DNA from: Arachidicoccus sp.
GTDB lineage: Bacteria > Bacteroidota > Bacteroidia > Chitinophagales > Chitinophagaceae
Direction of reading: 5' to 3'
Length of the DNA stretch: 64,000 nt
Assembly: GCA_028283605.1 (NCBI GenBank)
Contig: JAPWKH010000018.1
Coordinates: forward strand, 124,001-188,000
Shown here: positions 27,513 to 37,417 of the stretch, piece after piece
Layout of the letters: each line of letters opens with the position of its first letter
Numbering within the stretch: position 1 is the first letter of the stretch
Translations under genes and position numbers: made by a program
Notes under the pieces: model-generated
What the model was told of the DNA's origin: nothing
The model's input: the letters and a program-made list of their open reading frames with translations, nothing else
The model's database searches: none

Positions 27513-28916
27513 ATGATCACTAAAAGAAACTTACTGAAAACTATTATTCCAACCATATTTCCGCTGTGTATTTTCGCGCAAAATAAAGATGCTTCAATAG
27601 CAAATGCAATTGAACTTACTATTAATCAAAATGAACCGGGCATAAAAATATCCAATGATTTCCCGGGGTTCAGTTATGAGGCAGGATTACTCGCGTCTTC
27701 ACCGGATTATTTGAATGAGAATAATACAAAACTTATTCGGATGATCAAAAATCTTGGCAACGGCATTCTGCGTATTGGCGGCAACAGCAGTGATATTACG
27801 CATTGGAGAGAACATGATAAATATACAAGCCCCGGCAAAGATTCTTCTTTATTTAAATCGGATATTGACATATTCTCAAAGTTTGCCAAAGCCACAGGAT
27901 GGAAAGTAATTTTTGGATTAAATTTAGGTGACAATAATATTGATGCTGCAATCAATGAAGCAAAGTATGTAAATAATAAACTTGAAAATGAAGTCTATGT
28001 TTATCAAATAGGGAACGAGCCTGATTTGTATTATAAATGGCTAAGGCCAAAAACTTATGACAGTACAGGTTTTTTGAAAGATTGGAATACTTATTATATA
28101 AGTTTAAAAGCAGCATTGCCTTCTATGAAATTTGCCGGGCCAGATGTCTCGCACAGTATTGAATGGGTGGATTATTTCGCTGCCAATACAGGAAAGAATA
28201 TTTCTTTGCTCGATGCTCATTATTACCGAAAATTGGGGAACCATACAGCTACAAAATGGGATTATATTTTAAATAAAGATACATTGCTAAATGATTATTT
28301 AAACAATCTAAATGAGACTTCGGGAGCATTAAGTATTCCTTACAGGATTTCGGAATGCAATAGCGTATCTCGCGGTGGAAAAGAGGGTGTGAGCGATGTT
28401 TTCGCATCTGCATTATGGGGACTTGATTTTATGTGGACTGTAGCTGAACATAACGGCCAGGGCGTTAACTTTCACGGAGGCACACATAGTTATTATGCGC
28501 CTATTGTGTTAAAAGATGGTAAGCCGACTCCGCGCCCATTGTATTATGCAATGCTGGCTTTCAAATATGCAAGTGAAAATTCAAAAATTATTCCCCTTAC
28601 AATAAATAAAACTGATAATTCAAATTTTAGTGCATTTGCATCTACAAACGATAAAAACACCTATATAACATTAATCAATAAAGAAAATAAGGCGAAAACA
28701 TTTTCAATAGGTATAGGTGGAAAGGCTTCTAATTATAAAGTGGCATCGCTGGGAGCGCCTTCTCCAACTGCTTTGGAAGGAATTACATTTGGAAATAATG
28801 CAGTACAGGATGACGGAAGTTTTCAGTTAGGAAATTTGCAAACATTCCCTGTAAAGGGTAACAAATTTTCTATAGAAGTTCCTGCAATGAGTGCATCGAT
28901 AATATTTGTACGGTAA
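27513..28916 (+). CDS. GH79-like beta-glucuronidase
   Basis: A secreted (alpha/beta)8-barrel retaining glycosidase. YQIGNEPDLYYKW contains the acid/base Glu169 and YRISECNSVSRGG contains the nucleophile Glu281, the two NEP/SEC motifs of GH79/clan GH-A. LGNGILRIGGNSSDITHWRE at about residue 80 and the HYYRKLGNH stretch fit the heparanase/beta-glucuronidase fold. A C-terminal beta domain occupies the last 100 residues. Four nucleotides separate it from the GH105 gene, implying coupled translation. With PL8 and GH105 it completes a set for a glucuronic-acid-containing glycan. The signal region is KRNLLKTIIPTIFPLCIFAQ. Confidence 0.85.
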   Translation: MITKRNLLKTIIPTIFPLCIFAQNKDASIANAIELTINQNEPGIKISNDFPGFSYEAGLLASSPDYLNENNTKLIRMIKNLGNGILRIGGNSSDITHWREHDKYTSPGKDSSLFKSDIDIFSKFAKATGWKVIFGLNLGDNNIDAAINEAKYVNNKLENEVYVYQIGNEPDLYYKWLRPKTYDSTGFLKDWNTYYISLKAALPSMKFAGPDVSHSIEWVDYFAANTGKNISLLDAHYYRKLGNHTATKWDYILNKDTLLNDYLNNLNETSGALSIPYRISECNSVSRGGKEGVSDVFASALWGLDFMWTVAEHNGQGVNFHGGTHSYYAPIVLKDGKPTPRPLYYAMLAFKYASENSKIIPLTINKTDNSNFSAFASTNDKNTYITLINKENKAKTFSIGIGGKASNYKVASLGAPSPTALEGITFGNNAVQDDGSFQLGNLQTFPVKGNKFSIEVPAMSASIIFVR

Positions 28917-29031
28917 AAGATTTGTATGTAAATATTATGAGAAAATGGATTCTGGTAACAAACATTAGTAAAATTATTGTTTATTTTGTAATCTTGTTGT
29001 TCCTAAAATAATTGAGTACCAAATCAAACAA

Positions 29032-29640
29032 TTGTCGAACTTATTTTATACAGAGGAAAAAGGCTTATTAATGAAAGTTGCACAAGGAAATCAGGCAGCT
29101 TTTAAAGAGTTATTTGATAAGTATCAAAATTATATTTTTGATATTTCAATCAAAATACTGAAATCAAACAAAGATAGCGCCGATATTATCCAGGAAGTCT
29201 TTCTCAAAATCTGGCTGAATCGTGATAAGCTTTTAAAAATTGAAAATTTTAAAGCATATATTGCAACTATAACATCTAATCATATATATAGTCTTTTAAG
29301 AAAGAAATTAAAAGAAAATTCTTATATGGATTATGTATTATTAATACAGGATGCAAAAAATGGCTTGCCGGATAAACAAAGCCCGACAGGCGAACTGATT
29401 TTCTTGCAATCTGATTTGGAAAAAGCAATGTCTCATCTTACGCCTCAGCAAAAAAAGATATTTCATCTCAGCCGCATAGACGGATTAACACATCATGATA
29501 TCGCGGATAAATTGAAAATATCTAAAGAAACAGTCAAGAAACATGTAATGGCTTCATTGCGCGTTGTAAGAAAGCAAATGAGCAAATATGAACATGTTCA
29601 GGACATTTTCATTTTATTTATCCTGTTGGTTTGCAAATAA
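29032..29640 (+). CDS. ECF sigma factor of the FecR/SusC type (PUL 2)
   Basis: The second local sigma factor. Region sigma2 covers GNQAAFKELFDKYQNYIFDISIKIL and the DIIQEVFLKIWLNRDKL helix. Sigma4 is HLTPQQKKIFHLSRIDGLTHHDIADKLKISKETVKKHVMASLRVV. A hydrophobic tail DIFILFILLVCK ends the protein. The start is ambiguous: TTG 29032 gives the typical N-terminal length, while ATG 29071 (MKVAQGN) would remove part of the first sigma2 helix; I favour TTG. The adjacent fecR is 82 nt downstream, the same spacing as in PUL 1. Confidence 0.92.
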   Translation: MSNLFYTEEKGLLMKVAQGNQAAFKELFDKYQNYIFDISIKILKSNKDSADIIQEVFLKIWLNRDKLLKIENFKAYIATITSNHIYSLLRKKLKENSYMDYVLLIQDAKNGLPDKQSPTGELIFLQSDLEKAMSHLTPQQKKIFHLSRIDGLTHHDIADKLKISKETVKKHVMASLRVVRKQMSKYEHVQDIFILFILLVCK

Positions 29641-29721
29641 TTTTTATTTTATATACCCCTTATTTTCTTTCTGAGCGTCTATATTAACACACATTTGTAA
29701 ATAGTAATGTGTTGAATCCGG

Positions 29722-30906
29722 ATGACGGCACAAAGATTACAAATATTATTTGGTAAATATTTATCGGAAACTTTAAGTGCCGATGAATATCAGGAATTTG
29801 TATTACTGATGGATAATCAGGAGAATCAATCAATTATAATAAAATTAATAGAAGATGAATTTGGTAAGCTAACTTACGAAAAACTGAATTTGCAAAATGG
29901 TACAGGCTATAATCCGGATGATTTTTTTAATAAAATAATGGCTGAAGTTTCTGTATCAGATACTGTAATATCAGATACAAATGCCTCATTCAGGCTGAAA
30001 AGATTTATAAAATATGCAATTGCGGCTATACTTATTTTTGTATTCAGCGCTACAATTATTTTAAAATTAGCTACAAAAAACGAGAACGCCAATGAAGTTG
30101 CGGCGCATCGCCCGCAAGCCACAAACAATCTTCCTTCGGCAGGGAATGCACCGGTACTCACTTTGGCAAATGGCAAACAAATTGTTTTAAATAATACTTC
30201 CGGAAACATTGTAGCACAAAGAGGGAATATACAGCTTGTGGGCAACAACGGAACCCGGAACATATCATCAGATAGTGCCAGTGAAGCGCTCTTGACAACA
30301 GGTTCGGCAAATTTATACACTATGATTTTACCGGACGGATCTAAGGTTTGGTTAAATGCAATGTCATCTATAAAATTTCCAACCATCTTTACGGGAAAAG
30401 AAAGAGTAATATCTATTTCAGGTGAAGCATATTTTGAAGTTGCCAAAGACCGGTTACATCCTTTTATTGTAAATATGAATGGTACATCGGTAAAAGTTTT
30501 AGGAACACATTTTAATATTAATGCTTATAAAAACAGGGTAGCCACAACATTATTGGAAGGCTCTGTAGAAGTATCTTCCGGTACACATCATATGCTTATA
30601 AAACCTGGCGAAACTGCGAATGCCGGAAATGATATTATATCGGTTGATATAGCGGATATTCATAAAATAATGGCATGGAAAAATGAAGAATTTTATTTTG
30701 ATAATGATACTTTAGAGGAAATCATGGACGAAATAAGTAAATGGTATGATGTAGACATAATATATGAAGGCAAGCATGATAATAATATTTTATTTGCCGG
30801 AAGCATTAGCAGGAGGGTAAATTTATCTGATGCTTTAAAAATGATCCGGATTGTATGTCATGTGGATTATGAAATAAACGGACGAAAAATTATCATAAAA
30901 AAATAA
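29722..30906 (+). CDS. FecR-family anti-sigma factor (PUL 2)
   Basis: Inner-membrane anti-sigma partner of the preceding sigma factor. It has a cytoplasmic N-terminal helical domain of about 90 residues and a membrane segment (about 96-115, FIKYAIAAILIFVFSATIIL). A periplasmic FecR domain follows (LYTMILPDGSKVWLNAMSS, ISGEAYFEVAKDRLHPFIV, VKVLGTHFNINAY), then a DUF4974 domain (FDNDTLEEIMDEISKWYDVDI). The 394-aa length is normal. ATG 29722 is the first codon preserving the full N-terminal domain. Confidence 0.92.
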   Translation: MTAQRLQILFGKYLSETLSADEYQEFVLLMDNQENQSIIIKLIEDEFGKLTYEKLNLQNGTGYNPDDFFNKIMAEVSVSDTVISDTNASFRLKRFIKYAIAAILIFVFSATIILKLATKNENANEVAAHRPQATNNLPSAGNAPVLTLANGKQIVLNNTSGNIVAQRGNIQLVGNNGTRNISSDSASEALLTTGSANLYTMILPDGSKVWLNAMSSIKFPTIFTGKERVISISGEAYFEVAKDRLHPFIVNMNGTSVKVLGTHFNINAYKNRVATTLLEGSVEVSSGTHHMLIKPGETANAGNDIISVDIADIHKIMAWKNEEFYFDNDTLEEIMDEISKWYDVDIIYEGKHDNNILFAGSISRRVNLSDALKMIRIVCHVDYEINGRKIIIKK

Positions 30907-30972
30907 ATGAATAAAAATTTAATCATGATGTTCAGATGCATGCATCCTACATAATTATAAAAACACCAAAAA

Positions 30973-30994
30973 AGGGGGCGTTGACGCACCCCCT
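30973..30994 (+). promoter_or_regulatory. GC-rich hairpin in the fecR-susC gap (PUL 2)
   Basis: GGGG (30974-30977) pairs with CCCC (30989-30992). It continues inward as GCG/CGC (30978-30980 with 30985-30987) around a TTGA loop, with one bulged A at 30988. It is by far the most GC-rich element in its neighbourhood, flanked by A-rich sequence. It is not followed by a U-tract. It occupies the same position as the PUL 1 and PUL 3 hairpins. Confidence 0.6.
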
Positions 30995-31061
30995 CTACAA
31001 AGGCAATTTTCAATAAACTCAAAGAATATTATTTATTAAATAACCTTATTTAATCAAAAAT

Positions 31062-34000
31062 ATGCATTCCTTTCTATTTGGCAAAAAACCAAATCAAGGT
31101 AGCTTTTGCTTTCGTTTTATATTTATATTTATATTATTAATAGTACAAAGCTTTACTATAATAAAAGCGCAGAAGATAAATCTGAAACTGCAAAATGCTC
31201 CTTTCTCCGATGCCATATCTCGAATAAAGCAACAAAGCAAATGGAGATTTCTTTACGATGTCTCTTTAATTAAAGAAGCCAAACCGGTAAGCCTGATATT
31301 AAGTACCGATAATATTTATCAGATAATGGATTCTTTAATAAAGGGACAGAACCTCATATACAATATAATATCGGGTACAATTACCATTACATCTAAAAAG
31401 AAAGATGTTAATACTTCTAATCTTCAACAACAACCTGTTTTGATAACGGGTCTGGTAATAGACAGTGTCGGAATCCCATTGGCCGGAGCTACTGTTACTG
31501 CGATTAATTCTAATTCTAAAAGCACAATTACAGATTCAAAAGGAAAGTTTTCTATTATGGTATTACCAAATACCCAAATCGAGATCACTTATGTAGGTTA
31601 TGAATCAAATATTGTAATGATTAATAAAAGCCAGACACTAAAAATAATCCTCAATCAATCTCATACCTCCCTCAACGATGTTGTAATAATAGGTTATGGA
31701 TCTGTGCAGAAAAAAGACCTCACGGGTTCTGTTAGTTCCGCCAATGTTCAGGATATGCAAAAGGCTCCGGTATCTTCTTTTACCGAAGCTTTAGCAGGGC
31801 GCATTGCCGGCGTGCAAGTTTCTTCCAACGACGGTCAGCCGGGCTCTAATAGTAATATCATTATCAGAGGAACAAACTCTATCACACAGGATAATTCGCC
31901 ACTGTACGTAATTGATGGATTTCCTATTGAAAATCCTAATGCCAATTCCATAGATCCTGCAGATATAGAATCCATCGATGTTTTAAAAGACGCTTCTGCA
32001 ACGGCTATCTATGGTGCAAGAGGATCAAATGGCGTAATTATTATTACTACAAAAAGAGGCCGCAACGGAATGCCCCCTGTTATTAGTTATAATGGTTATT
32101 TGGGATATAATCAAACCATTAAAAAGCCTGCTCTCTTAGATCCCTATGAATTTGTAAAATTAATGGATGAGGTTTATCCTGCCAATACCGATTCAACTTA
32201 TTTGAAGAATAATACATTGGATGATTACAAAAATGTGAAAGGAATTAATTGGGAGGATGAAGTAATGCATACGGCACCATTTTGGAATTCAGATCTTGCA
32301 GTAAGGGGCGGTTCTTCAACTTCTAATTATTCAATATCGCTGAATGCTTTCAATCAAAGCGGAGCAGTGATTAATTCCGGGTTTAAGAGATACCAGGGGC
32401 GAATAGTAATGGATCAAAAGATCGGAACAAAAGTAAAAGTAGGCGGTAATGTTAATTACGCAACTTCAGAGGCTACCGGTTTAACCGTAGGTTCATATGG
32501 CGGCAATGACCGTGCTAATTCTTTTCTTGCAAGCGTATGGGGATATCGGCCCTTAGCAGGAGCATACAGCGATTCTCTTGATGCAGAAAATAATGAACTG
32601 ATAAACTCCGGCGTAGACCCTGATATTAGTTTATATTATTACAACCCGTTGTCCACGGCAAAGAATACTGTGAATAACAGATATGCCGATGTATTTACTG
32701 CCAATGTGTATTTCCAGTACAACATTATGAATAACCTGATTTTAAAAGTAACCGGGGGTTATACAAAAGAAACAGATAAAAACAATGTTTTTTACAACAG
32801 CCATACATCACAAGGCGATGTGAATACGGGCAAATCCACGGGGCCTTACGGCAGCGTTACTTATGCCAATAAAACAAATTTTGTCAATGAAAATACATTA
32901 GATTATCAACGCCGTTTTAATAAACACAATTTAGATATATTGGGAGGTTTTACAGTAAGCGGATATGACTATTCCACATTTGGCGCTACAGGCAGCAATG
33001 TCCCAAATGAATCTTTAGGAGTTAGCGGATTGGATGAAGGCACACCTTCTGCAATCACCTCTTCTATATCCAATAACCGGCTGATGTCATTTTTATCGCG
33101 TGTTAATTACAACTATAATTCCAAATATTATTTAACAGCTTCTATAAGAGCAGACGGAAGTTCTAAGTTCGCTCCTCAAAATCATTGGAGTTATTTTCCA
33201 TCAGGAGCCATTGCGTGGCAAATTGCCAAAGAAAGTTTTATGAAGAATATTTCTTTTATTAACAATGCAAAACTTAGAGTAACATATGGTTCCACAGGAA
33301 ATAACAGGGTAAGTGATTTTCCTTATTTATCTACCATTACACTGCCTTTGTCTGCTGCATATCCCTTTGGCGGGGATTATACATCAGGCGCATTATTATC
33401 TTCACTGGGAAACAAAAATTTAAAATGGGAAACTACCAAGCAAGCTGATGCCGGCCTTGATATTGAATTTTTCAACAGCAGAATTTCTTTTACGACGGAT
33501 TATTATAATAAGAAAACATCAAATCTTCTTTTAAATGCAACATTGCCGGGATCTTCAGGTTATGCGAATGTGTATGAAAACATAGGCAAAGTGCAAAACA
33601 GCGGATGGGAATTTACCTTAAATACGATTAATATCCAGTCAAAGAATTTTTCATGGAACAGCAGTTTCAATATATCTTTTAATCGGAATAAAGTGTTAGA
33701 ACTGGAGAGTGGTCAGGAGAGTTTATTATCCGGTGTAAGTTGGTCCAAAAATGGTTATGGATCAGCGCCTGCTTATATAGCTAAGGTAGGCCAGCCGATT
33801 GCATTATTTTATGGTTATGTTTTTGATGGATTATATCAGTATAGCGACTTTAATGCAGAGTCTAACGGAACGTATGTATTGAAAGATAATATACCAAATA
33901 ATGGAAGTACCAGAAGTACGATACAACCGGGTTATATTAAGTATAAAGATTTGAATGGCGATGGCGTAGTTGATTCCAAAGACCAGACAATTATAGGTAA

Positions 34001-34502
34001 TCCGAACCCCATTCATACAGGTGGTTTTTCAAACAATTTTATTTACAAGAATTTTGACTTAAGTGTATTTTTTCAATGGTCTTACGGCAATCAGATTATG
34101 AATGCCAACAGATATGTTATGGAAGGCGAATTAGGAACCCAAAAAAACCAATTCGCAAGCTATGCCAACCGTTGGACACCTGAAAATACAAATACCGATA
34201 TTCCTGCTATACTGGGCAACGGGCCTTATGTATATTCTTCCCGCGTAGTGGAAGACGGTTCCTATTTGCGATTAAAAACAGTACAGATTGGTTATACACT
34301 TCCGGCTAATTTTTTAAAGAAATTAAAAATAAAAACATTTCATGTATATGCTTCGGCACAAAATTTATTTACATGGACGAGTTATTATTCAGGGCTTGAT
34401 CCGGAAGTGTCATCTTATAATTCCGCACTTACGCCGGGATTTGACTATTCCGCCTATCCGCGTGCGCGAACTATAACATTTGGATTAAACGCATCATTTT
34501 AA
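31062..34502 (+). CDS. SusC/RagA TonB-dependent transporter with STN domain (PUL 2)
   Basis: Outer-membrane oligosaccharide importer. An N-terminal signal is followed by the STN domain (INLKLQNAPFSDAISRIKQQ to about residue 110), then the carboxypeptidase-regulatory-like domain (ITGLVIDSVGIPLAGATVTA). The plug carries the SusC signature YVIDGFPIENPNANSIDPAD and DASATAIYGARGSNGVIIITT. The barrel ends FGLNASF. At 1146 residues it is full length. SusD begins 21 nt later. The STN domain fits cell-surface signalling through FecR. Compared with PUL 3, this susC frame is intact. Confidence 0.95.
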   Translation: MHSFLFGKKPNQGSFCFRFIFIFILLIVQSFTIIKAQKINLKLQNAPFSDAISRIKQQSKWRFLYDVSLIKEAKPVSLILSTDNIYQIMDSLIKGQNLIYNIISGTITITSKKKDVNTSNLQQQPVLITGLVIDSVGIPLAGATVTAINSNSKSTITDSKGKFSIMVLPNTQIEITYVGYESNIVMINKSQTLKIILNQSHTSLNDVVIIGYGSVQKKDLTGSVSSANVQDMQKAPVSSFTEALAGRIAGVQVSSNDGQPGSNSNIIIRGTNSITQDNSPLYVIDGFPIENPNANSIDPADIESIDVLKDASATAIYGARGSNGVIIITTKRGRNGMPPVISYNGYLGYNQTIKKPALLDPYEFVKLMDEVYPANTDSTYLKNNTLDDYKNVKGINWEDEVMHTAPFWNSDLAVRGGSSTSNYSISLNAFNQSGAVINSGFKRYQGRIVMDQKIGTKVKVGGNVNYATSEATGLTVGSYGGNDRANSFLASVWGYRPLAGAYSDSLDAENNELINSGVDPDISLYYYNPLSTAKNTVNNRYADVFTANVYFQYNIMNNLILKVTGGYTKETDKNNVFYNSHTSQGDVNTGKSTGPYGSVTYANKTNFVNENTLDYQRRFNKHNLDILGGFTVSGYDYSTFGATGSNVPNESLGVSGLDEGTPSAITSSISNNRLMSFLSRVNYNYNSKYYLTASIRADGSSKFAPQNHWSYFPSGAIAWQIAKESFMKNISFINNAKLRVTYGSTGNNRVSDFPYLSTITLPLSAAYPFGGDYTSGALLSSLGNKNLKWETTKQADAGLDIEFFNSRISFTTDYYNKKTSNLLLNATLPGSSGYANVYENIGKVQNSGWEFTLNTINIQSKNFSWNSSFNISFNRNKVLELESGQESLLSGVSWSKNGYGSAPAYIAKVGQPIALFYGYVFDGLYQYSDFNAESNGTYVLKDNIPNNGSTRSTIQPGYIKYKDLNGDGVVDSKDQTIIGNPNPIHTGGFSNNFIYKNFDLSVFFQWSYGNQIMNANRYVMEGELGTQKNQFASYANRWTPENTNTDIPAILGNGPYVYSSRVVEDGSYLRLKTVQIGYTLPANFLKKLKIKTFHVYASAQNLFTWTSYYSGLDPEVSSYNSALTPGFDYSAYPRARTITFGLNASF

Positions 34503-34522
34503 TTTTTTAATAATAATCTAAA

Positions 34523-36376
34523 ATGAAAAGAGTATATTTTATATTGATTTTATTAGGAATCGTATTTGGTAGTTTATTCTCCTGCAAGAAGTATTTGAAT
34601 ACAGTTCCAAGTGATTTTTTAACTACCGACAATTATTATCAAACAGCCTCTCAGCTTAATATTGCTTTAACCGGTGTATATGATATATTAACCTCACAAA
34701 ATCTTTATGGTCAAGGTTGGTATAATCAAATTAACGGAGGCACAGATATTGAATGGTGGAGAAATAATAACACACAGCCTACTACCACAAGCCCGAGAAT
34801 CTATAACGAAAACAGTTCTGATGCATGGGTACAAGGAGCATGGAATGATTTATATACAGGAATTAACAGAGCAAATTCATTAATTGATAATCTGGACGTA
34901 TCTCCCGTAGATTCTGCTACCAAAAACATTGTGAAAGGGCAGGCATTATTTTTAAGAGGATATTTTTATTTTCTATTAGTATCCAATTGGGGCGGCGTCC
35001 CGTTAAGGCTACATACGCCAACAGATGTAAACAGTATCGCTTTTCCCAAATCGACTCCGGCAGAAGTATACGAACAAGTGCTTAAAGATATGACGCAGGC
35101 AGATTCTTTGCTGCCTCAGATATCATATTGGGGCTCAAGCGGTTCCGGCCACGTATCAAAAACGGCAGCGGAAGGCATTTTAGCAAGAGTATGCTTGACT
35201 ATGGCGGGAGCGCCTTTGCATGATGTATCCAAATATCAGGATGCAAAGGATTGGGCATTGAAAGTAATTAATTCAGGACAGCACAGCTTAAACCCCGATT
35301 ACAGGCAGATATTTATCAATGAATGTGCAGATCTCTATGATATTAAAGAATGTATGTGGGAAGTAGAATTTCTGCTCGATCAAACCGGCACTTACAAGGC
35401 TATTGGAAGTTTGGGTTATGCAAATGGTATTAAATGTAATAGTTTGGATTACGGATATTGTTACGGCGATTTGGGTGTTACCCGCAAATTATATGATTTA
35501 GATAATTCCATTTCAAACGACTTGCGAAGAGACTGGAATACTGCTCCCTTTATGTTATCCGGGTCGAGTACTGTTACCAAATCTGCTATTACATCCACAT
35601 CAAACTATAATCTTTGGAACCGTTATCCTGGAAAATGGAGAAGAGAATTTGAAACGAATCTCCCAAGAAATAAAACACTTGACGGTACAAATTTTCCTAT
35701 TATCAGATACGCAGATGTTTTATTGATGTATGCAGAAGCGGAAAATGAAATAAACGGCCCTACGGCAGAAGCTTATAATGCAATTAATTTGGTCAGAGAA
35801 CGCGCACAGGGAACAGGTTACAGGGTAAGTGGTTTCACAATCACAAATGGAGGCTCGGGTTATACATCCGCACCTGCTGTTACTATTTCATCTCCAACTT
35901 TAGGGAATGGAGCCACGGCAACAGCAACGGTTTCCGGAGGGAAAGTTACCGCATTGGCGCTTAGTCCTATTGGACTTGGCGGTGCGTTTTATACAAGCGC
36001 TCCAACTATCACATTCTCCGGCGGCAACGGCTCAGGAGCTGTGGCAACTGCTACACTTACTGCAATAAATCCTGTTTCGGCCGATCTTAAATCCGGCTTG
36101 ACTCAGGCTGATTTTCGTTCCGCCATTCAGGATGAAAGAGCGAGAGAACTTTGCTTGGAAGCATTAAGGCGTCCCGATCTTATTCGCTGGGATTTATTAC
36201 TCTCAAATCTAAGAGCGCTTGCAAATGATCCGAACATCAGTTTGGCCACAAATCCCAATTTTAATTATGCAGGATTGTCTGGGCGTAATGCAACAAGTAA
36301 AGATGTATTACTACCTATTCCGATTACTGAGATGACACTTAATACAAGTATCGGTTCTCAAAATCCGGGCTTTTAA
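34523..36376 (+). CDS. SusD/RagB lipoprotein carrying an inserted beta-repeat module (PUL 2)
   Basis: Surface glycan-binding partner of SusC. The lipobox LFSCKKYLN gives acylated Cys21. The SusD N-terminal region contains GQALFLRGYFYFLLVSNWGG; the C-terminal domain includes FPIIRYADVLLMYAEAENEI and DERARELCLEALRRPDLIRW. Unusually, about 80 residues (roughly 434-517) are inserted between the NLVRERAQG helix and the DERARE helix. They hold two copies of a Gly/Ser/Thr-rich unit (NGGSGYTSAPAVTIS... ATATATV and FYTSAPTITFSGGNGSGAVATATL). This explains the length of 617 aa rather than about 530. The insert may extend glycan binding on the exposed face. Confidence 0.9.
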   Translation: MKRVYFILILLGIVFGSLFSCKKYLNTVPSDFLTTDNYYQTASQLNIALTGVYDILTSQNLYGQGWYNQINGGTDIEWWRNNNTQPTTTSPRIYNENSSDAWVQGAWNDLYTGINRANSLIDNLDVSPVDSATKNIVKGQALFLRGYFYFLLVSNWGGVPLRLHTPTDVNSIAFPKSTPAEVYEQVLKDMTQADSLLPQISYWGSSGSGHVSKTAAEGILARVCLTMAGAPLHDVSKYQDAKDWALKVINSGQHSLNPDYRQIFINECADLYDIKECMWEVEFLLDQTGTYKAIGSLGYANGIKCNSLDYGYCYGDLGVTRKLYDLDNSISNDLRRDWNTAPFMLSGSSTVTKSAITSTSNYNLWNRYPGKWRREFETNLPRNKTLDGTNFPIIRYADVLLMYAEAENEINGPTAEAYNAINLVRERAQGTGYRVSGFTITNGGSGYTSAPAVTISSPTLGNGATATATVSGGKVTALALSPIGLGGAFYTSAPTITFSGGNGSGAVATATLTAINPVSADLKSGLTQADFRSAIQDERARELCLEALRRPDLIRWDLLLSNLRALANDPNISLATNPNFNYAGLSGRNATSKDVLLPIPITEMTLNTSIGSQNPGF

Positions 36377-36478
36377 AATAATTACAATGAAATAAGCAGT
36401 AAGAATATTGTAACTCAATGCAATGATTATTCCGGCAAATATTTCATCAGGCAATTAAAAAACATAAAAAATATACGA

Positions 36479-37390
36479 ATGAAAGCTTTTTCAATAATAA
36501 TATTTTCCGTTTTTTCTTTATCCATAATAAGTTGTGATAAGAATAAAATATCGGATGTTGCTGATGTTGATTTTAATGTAAGTGTTGCAAAAAATATTTA
36601 TAATGTTGGCGATACGATCGTTTTTAATTTTAGCGGCAATCCGGACTTTATTACTTTTTATTCCGGAGAAGTAGGGCACAGATATGCGAATATAAACCGT
36701 GTGCAAATAGATAATGGAAAGCCTACACTCGATTTTACTTCCTATGCCCAGATTGTGGGAACGCAGGACAGCAGCTTAAGGTTATTGGCTTCAACTGATT
36801 TTCCGGGCGTGTACGATACGCTTAATGAAAATTTATTAAATGCAACATGGGTTGATTTAACCGATAAAGTTACTTTGTCAAGCGGTGCGCAAAATACAGC
36901 TTCCGGCACTCTTGATTTAAGCAGTATTGATCCGGATAAAAAAACAATCTATTTTGCTTTCCGCAAACATGATCATAATTCATCTACTTTATTGCCATGG
37001 GCTTGGACAATACAGAGTTTTAATATAAACTTATACAGCCCGGAAGATAGTTCAACCTATGTTATCACAGATTTAGCAGATGCAGGTTGGGTTGCTACAG
37101 ATATTGCAAATTCGAGTTACAAATGGGCTATTACATCAACTACACTAACCATTGGTGGCGGCGGACTTAATACACCGGAAAATGATGACTGGGTTGTTAC
37201 AAGTCCCCTTGATATATACTCTGTTACACCGGATGTGGGAGTTGCGATCAAAAGCATAGACGCAAGGTTATCTTCTTATAGTTATAGTTTTTCCCAAGCG
37301 GGTACCTATAAAGTAAGTTTTTTAGCCGTGAATCAAAATGTGAATACAAAAAAAGAGGCCTTAAAAGAATTAACTATTACTGTCCAATAA
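36479..37390 (+). CDS. DUF5017-like surface lipoprotein (PUL 2)
   Basis: A 303-residue lipoprotein. The signal ends at SIISCDKNK, with Cys19 as the likely acylation site. The motif VGDTIVFNFSGNPDFITFYSGEVGHRY near residues 43-70 is the N-terminal pattern I associate with DUF5017 proteins. These sit immediately after susD in many PULs and are thought to act as surface glycan-binding proteins. The remainder is beta-rich, and the C-terminal YSYSFSQAGTYKVSFLAVNQNVN looks like a PKD-type immunoglobulin fold. No catalytic motif is seen. It lies between susD and the glycosidases in the same orientation. Confidence 0.72.
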   Translation: MKAFSIIIFSVFSLSIISCDKNKISDVADVDFNVSVAKNIYNVGDTIVFNFSGNPDFITFYSGEVGHRYANINRVQIDNGKPTLDFTSYAQIVGTQDSSLRLLASTDFPGVYDTLNENLLNATWVDLTDKVTLSSGAQNTASGTLDLSSIDPDKKTIYFAFRKHDHNSSTLLPWAWTIQSFNINLYSPEDSSTYVITDLADAGWVATDIANSSYKWAITSTTLTIGGGGLNTPENDDWVVTSPLDIYSVTPDVGVAIKSIDARLSSYSYSFSQAGTYKVSFLAVNQNVNTKKEALKELTITVQ

Positions 37391-37417
37391 TTTTTTAAAT
37401 AATAATTGCAATTAGAA

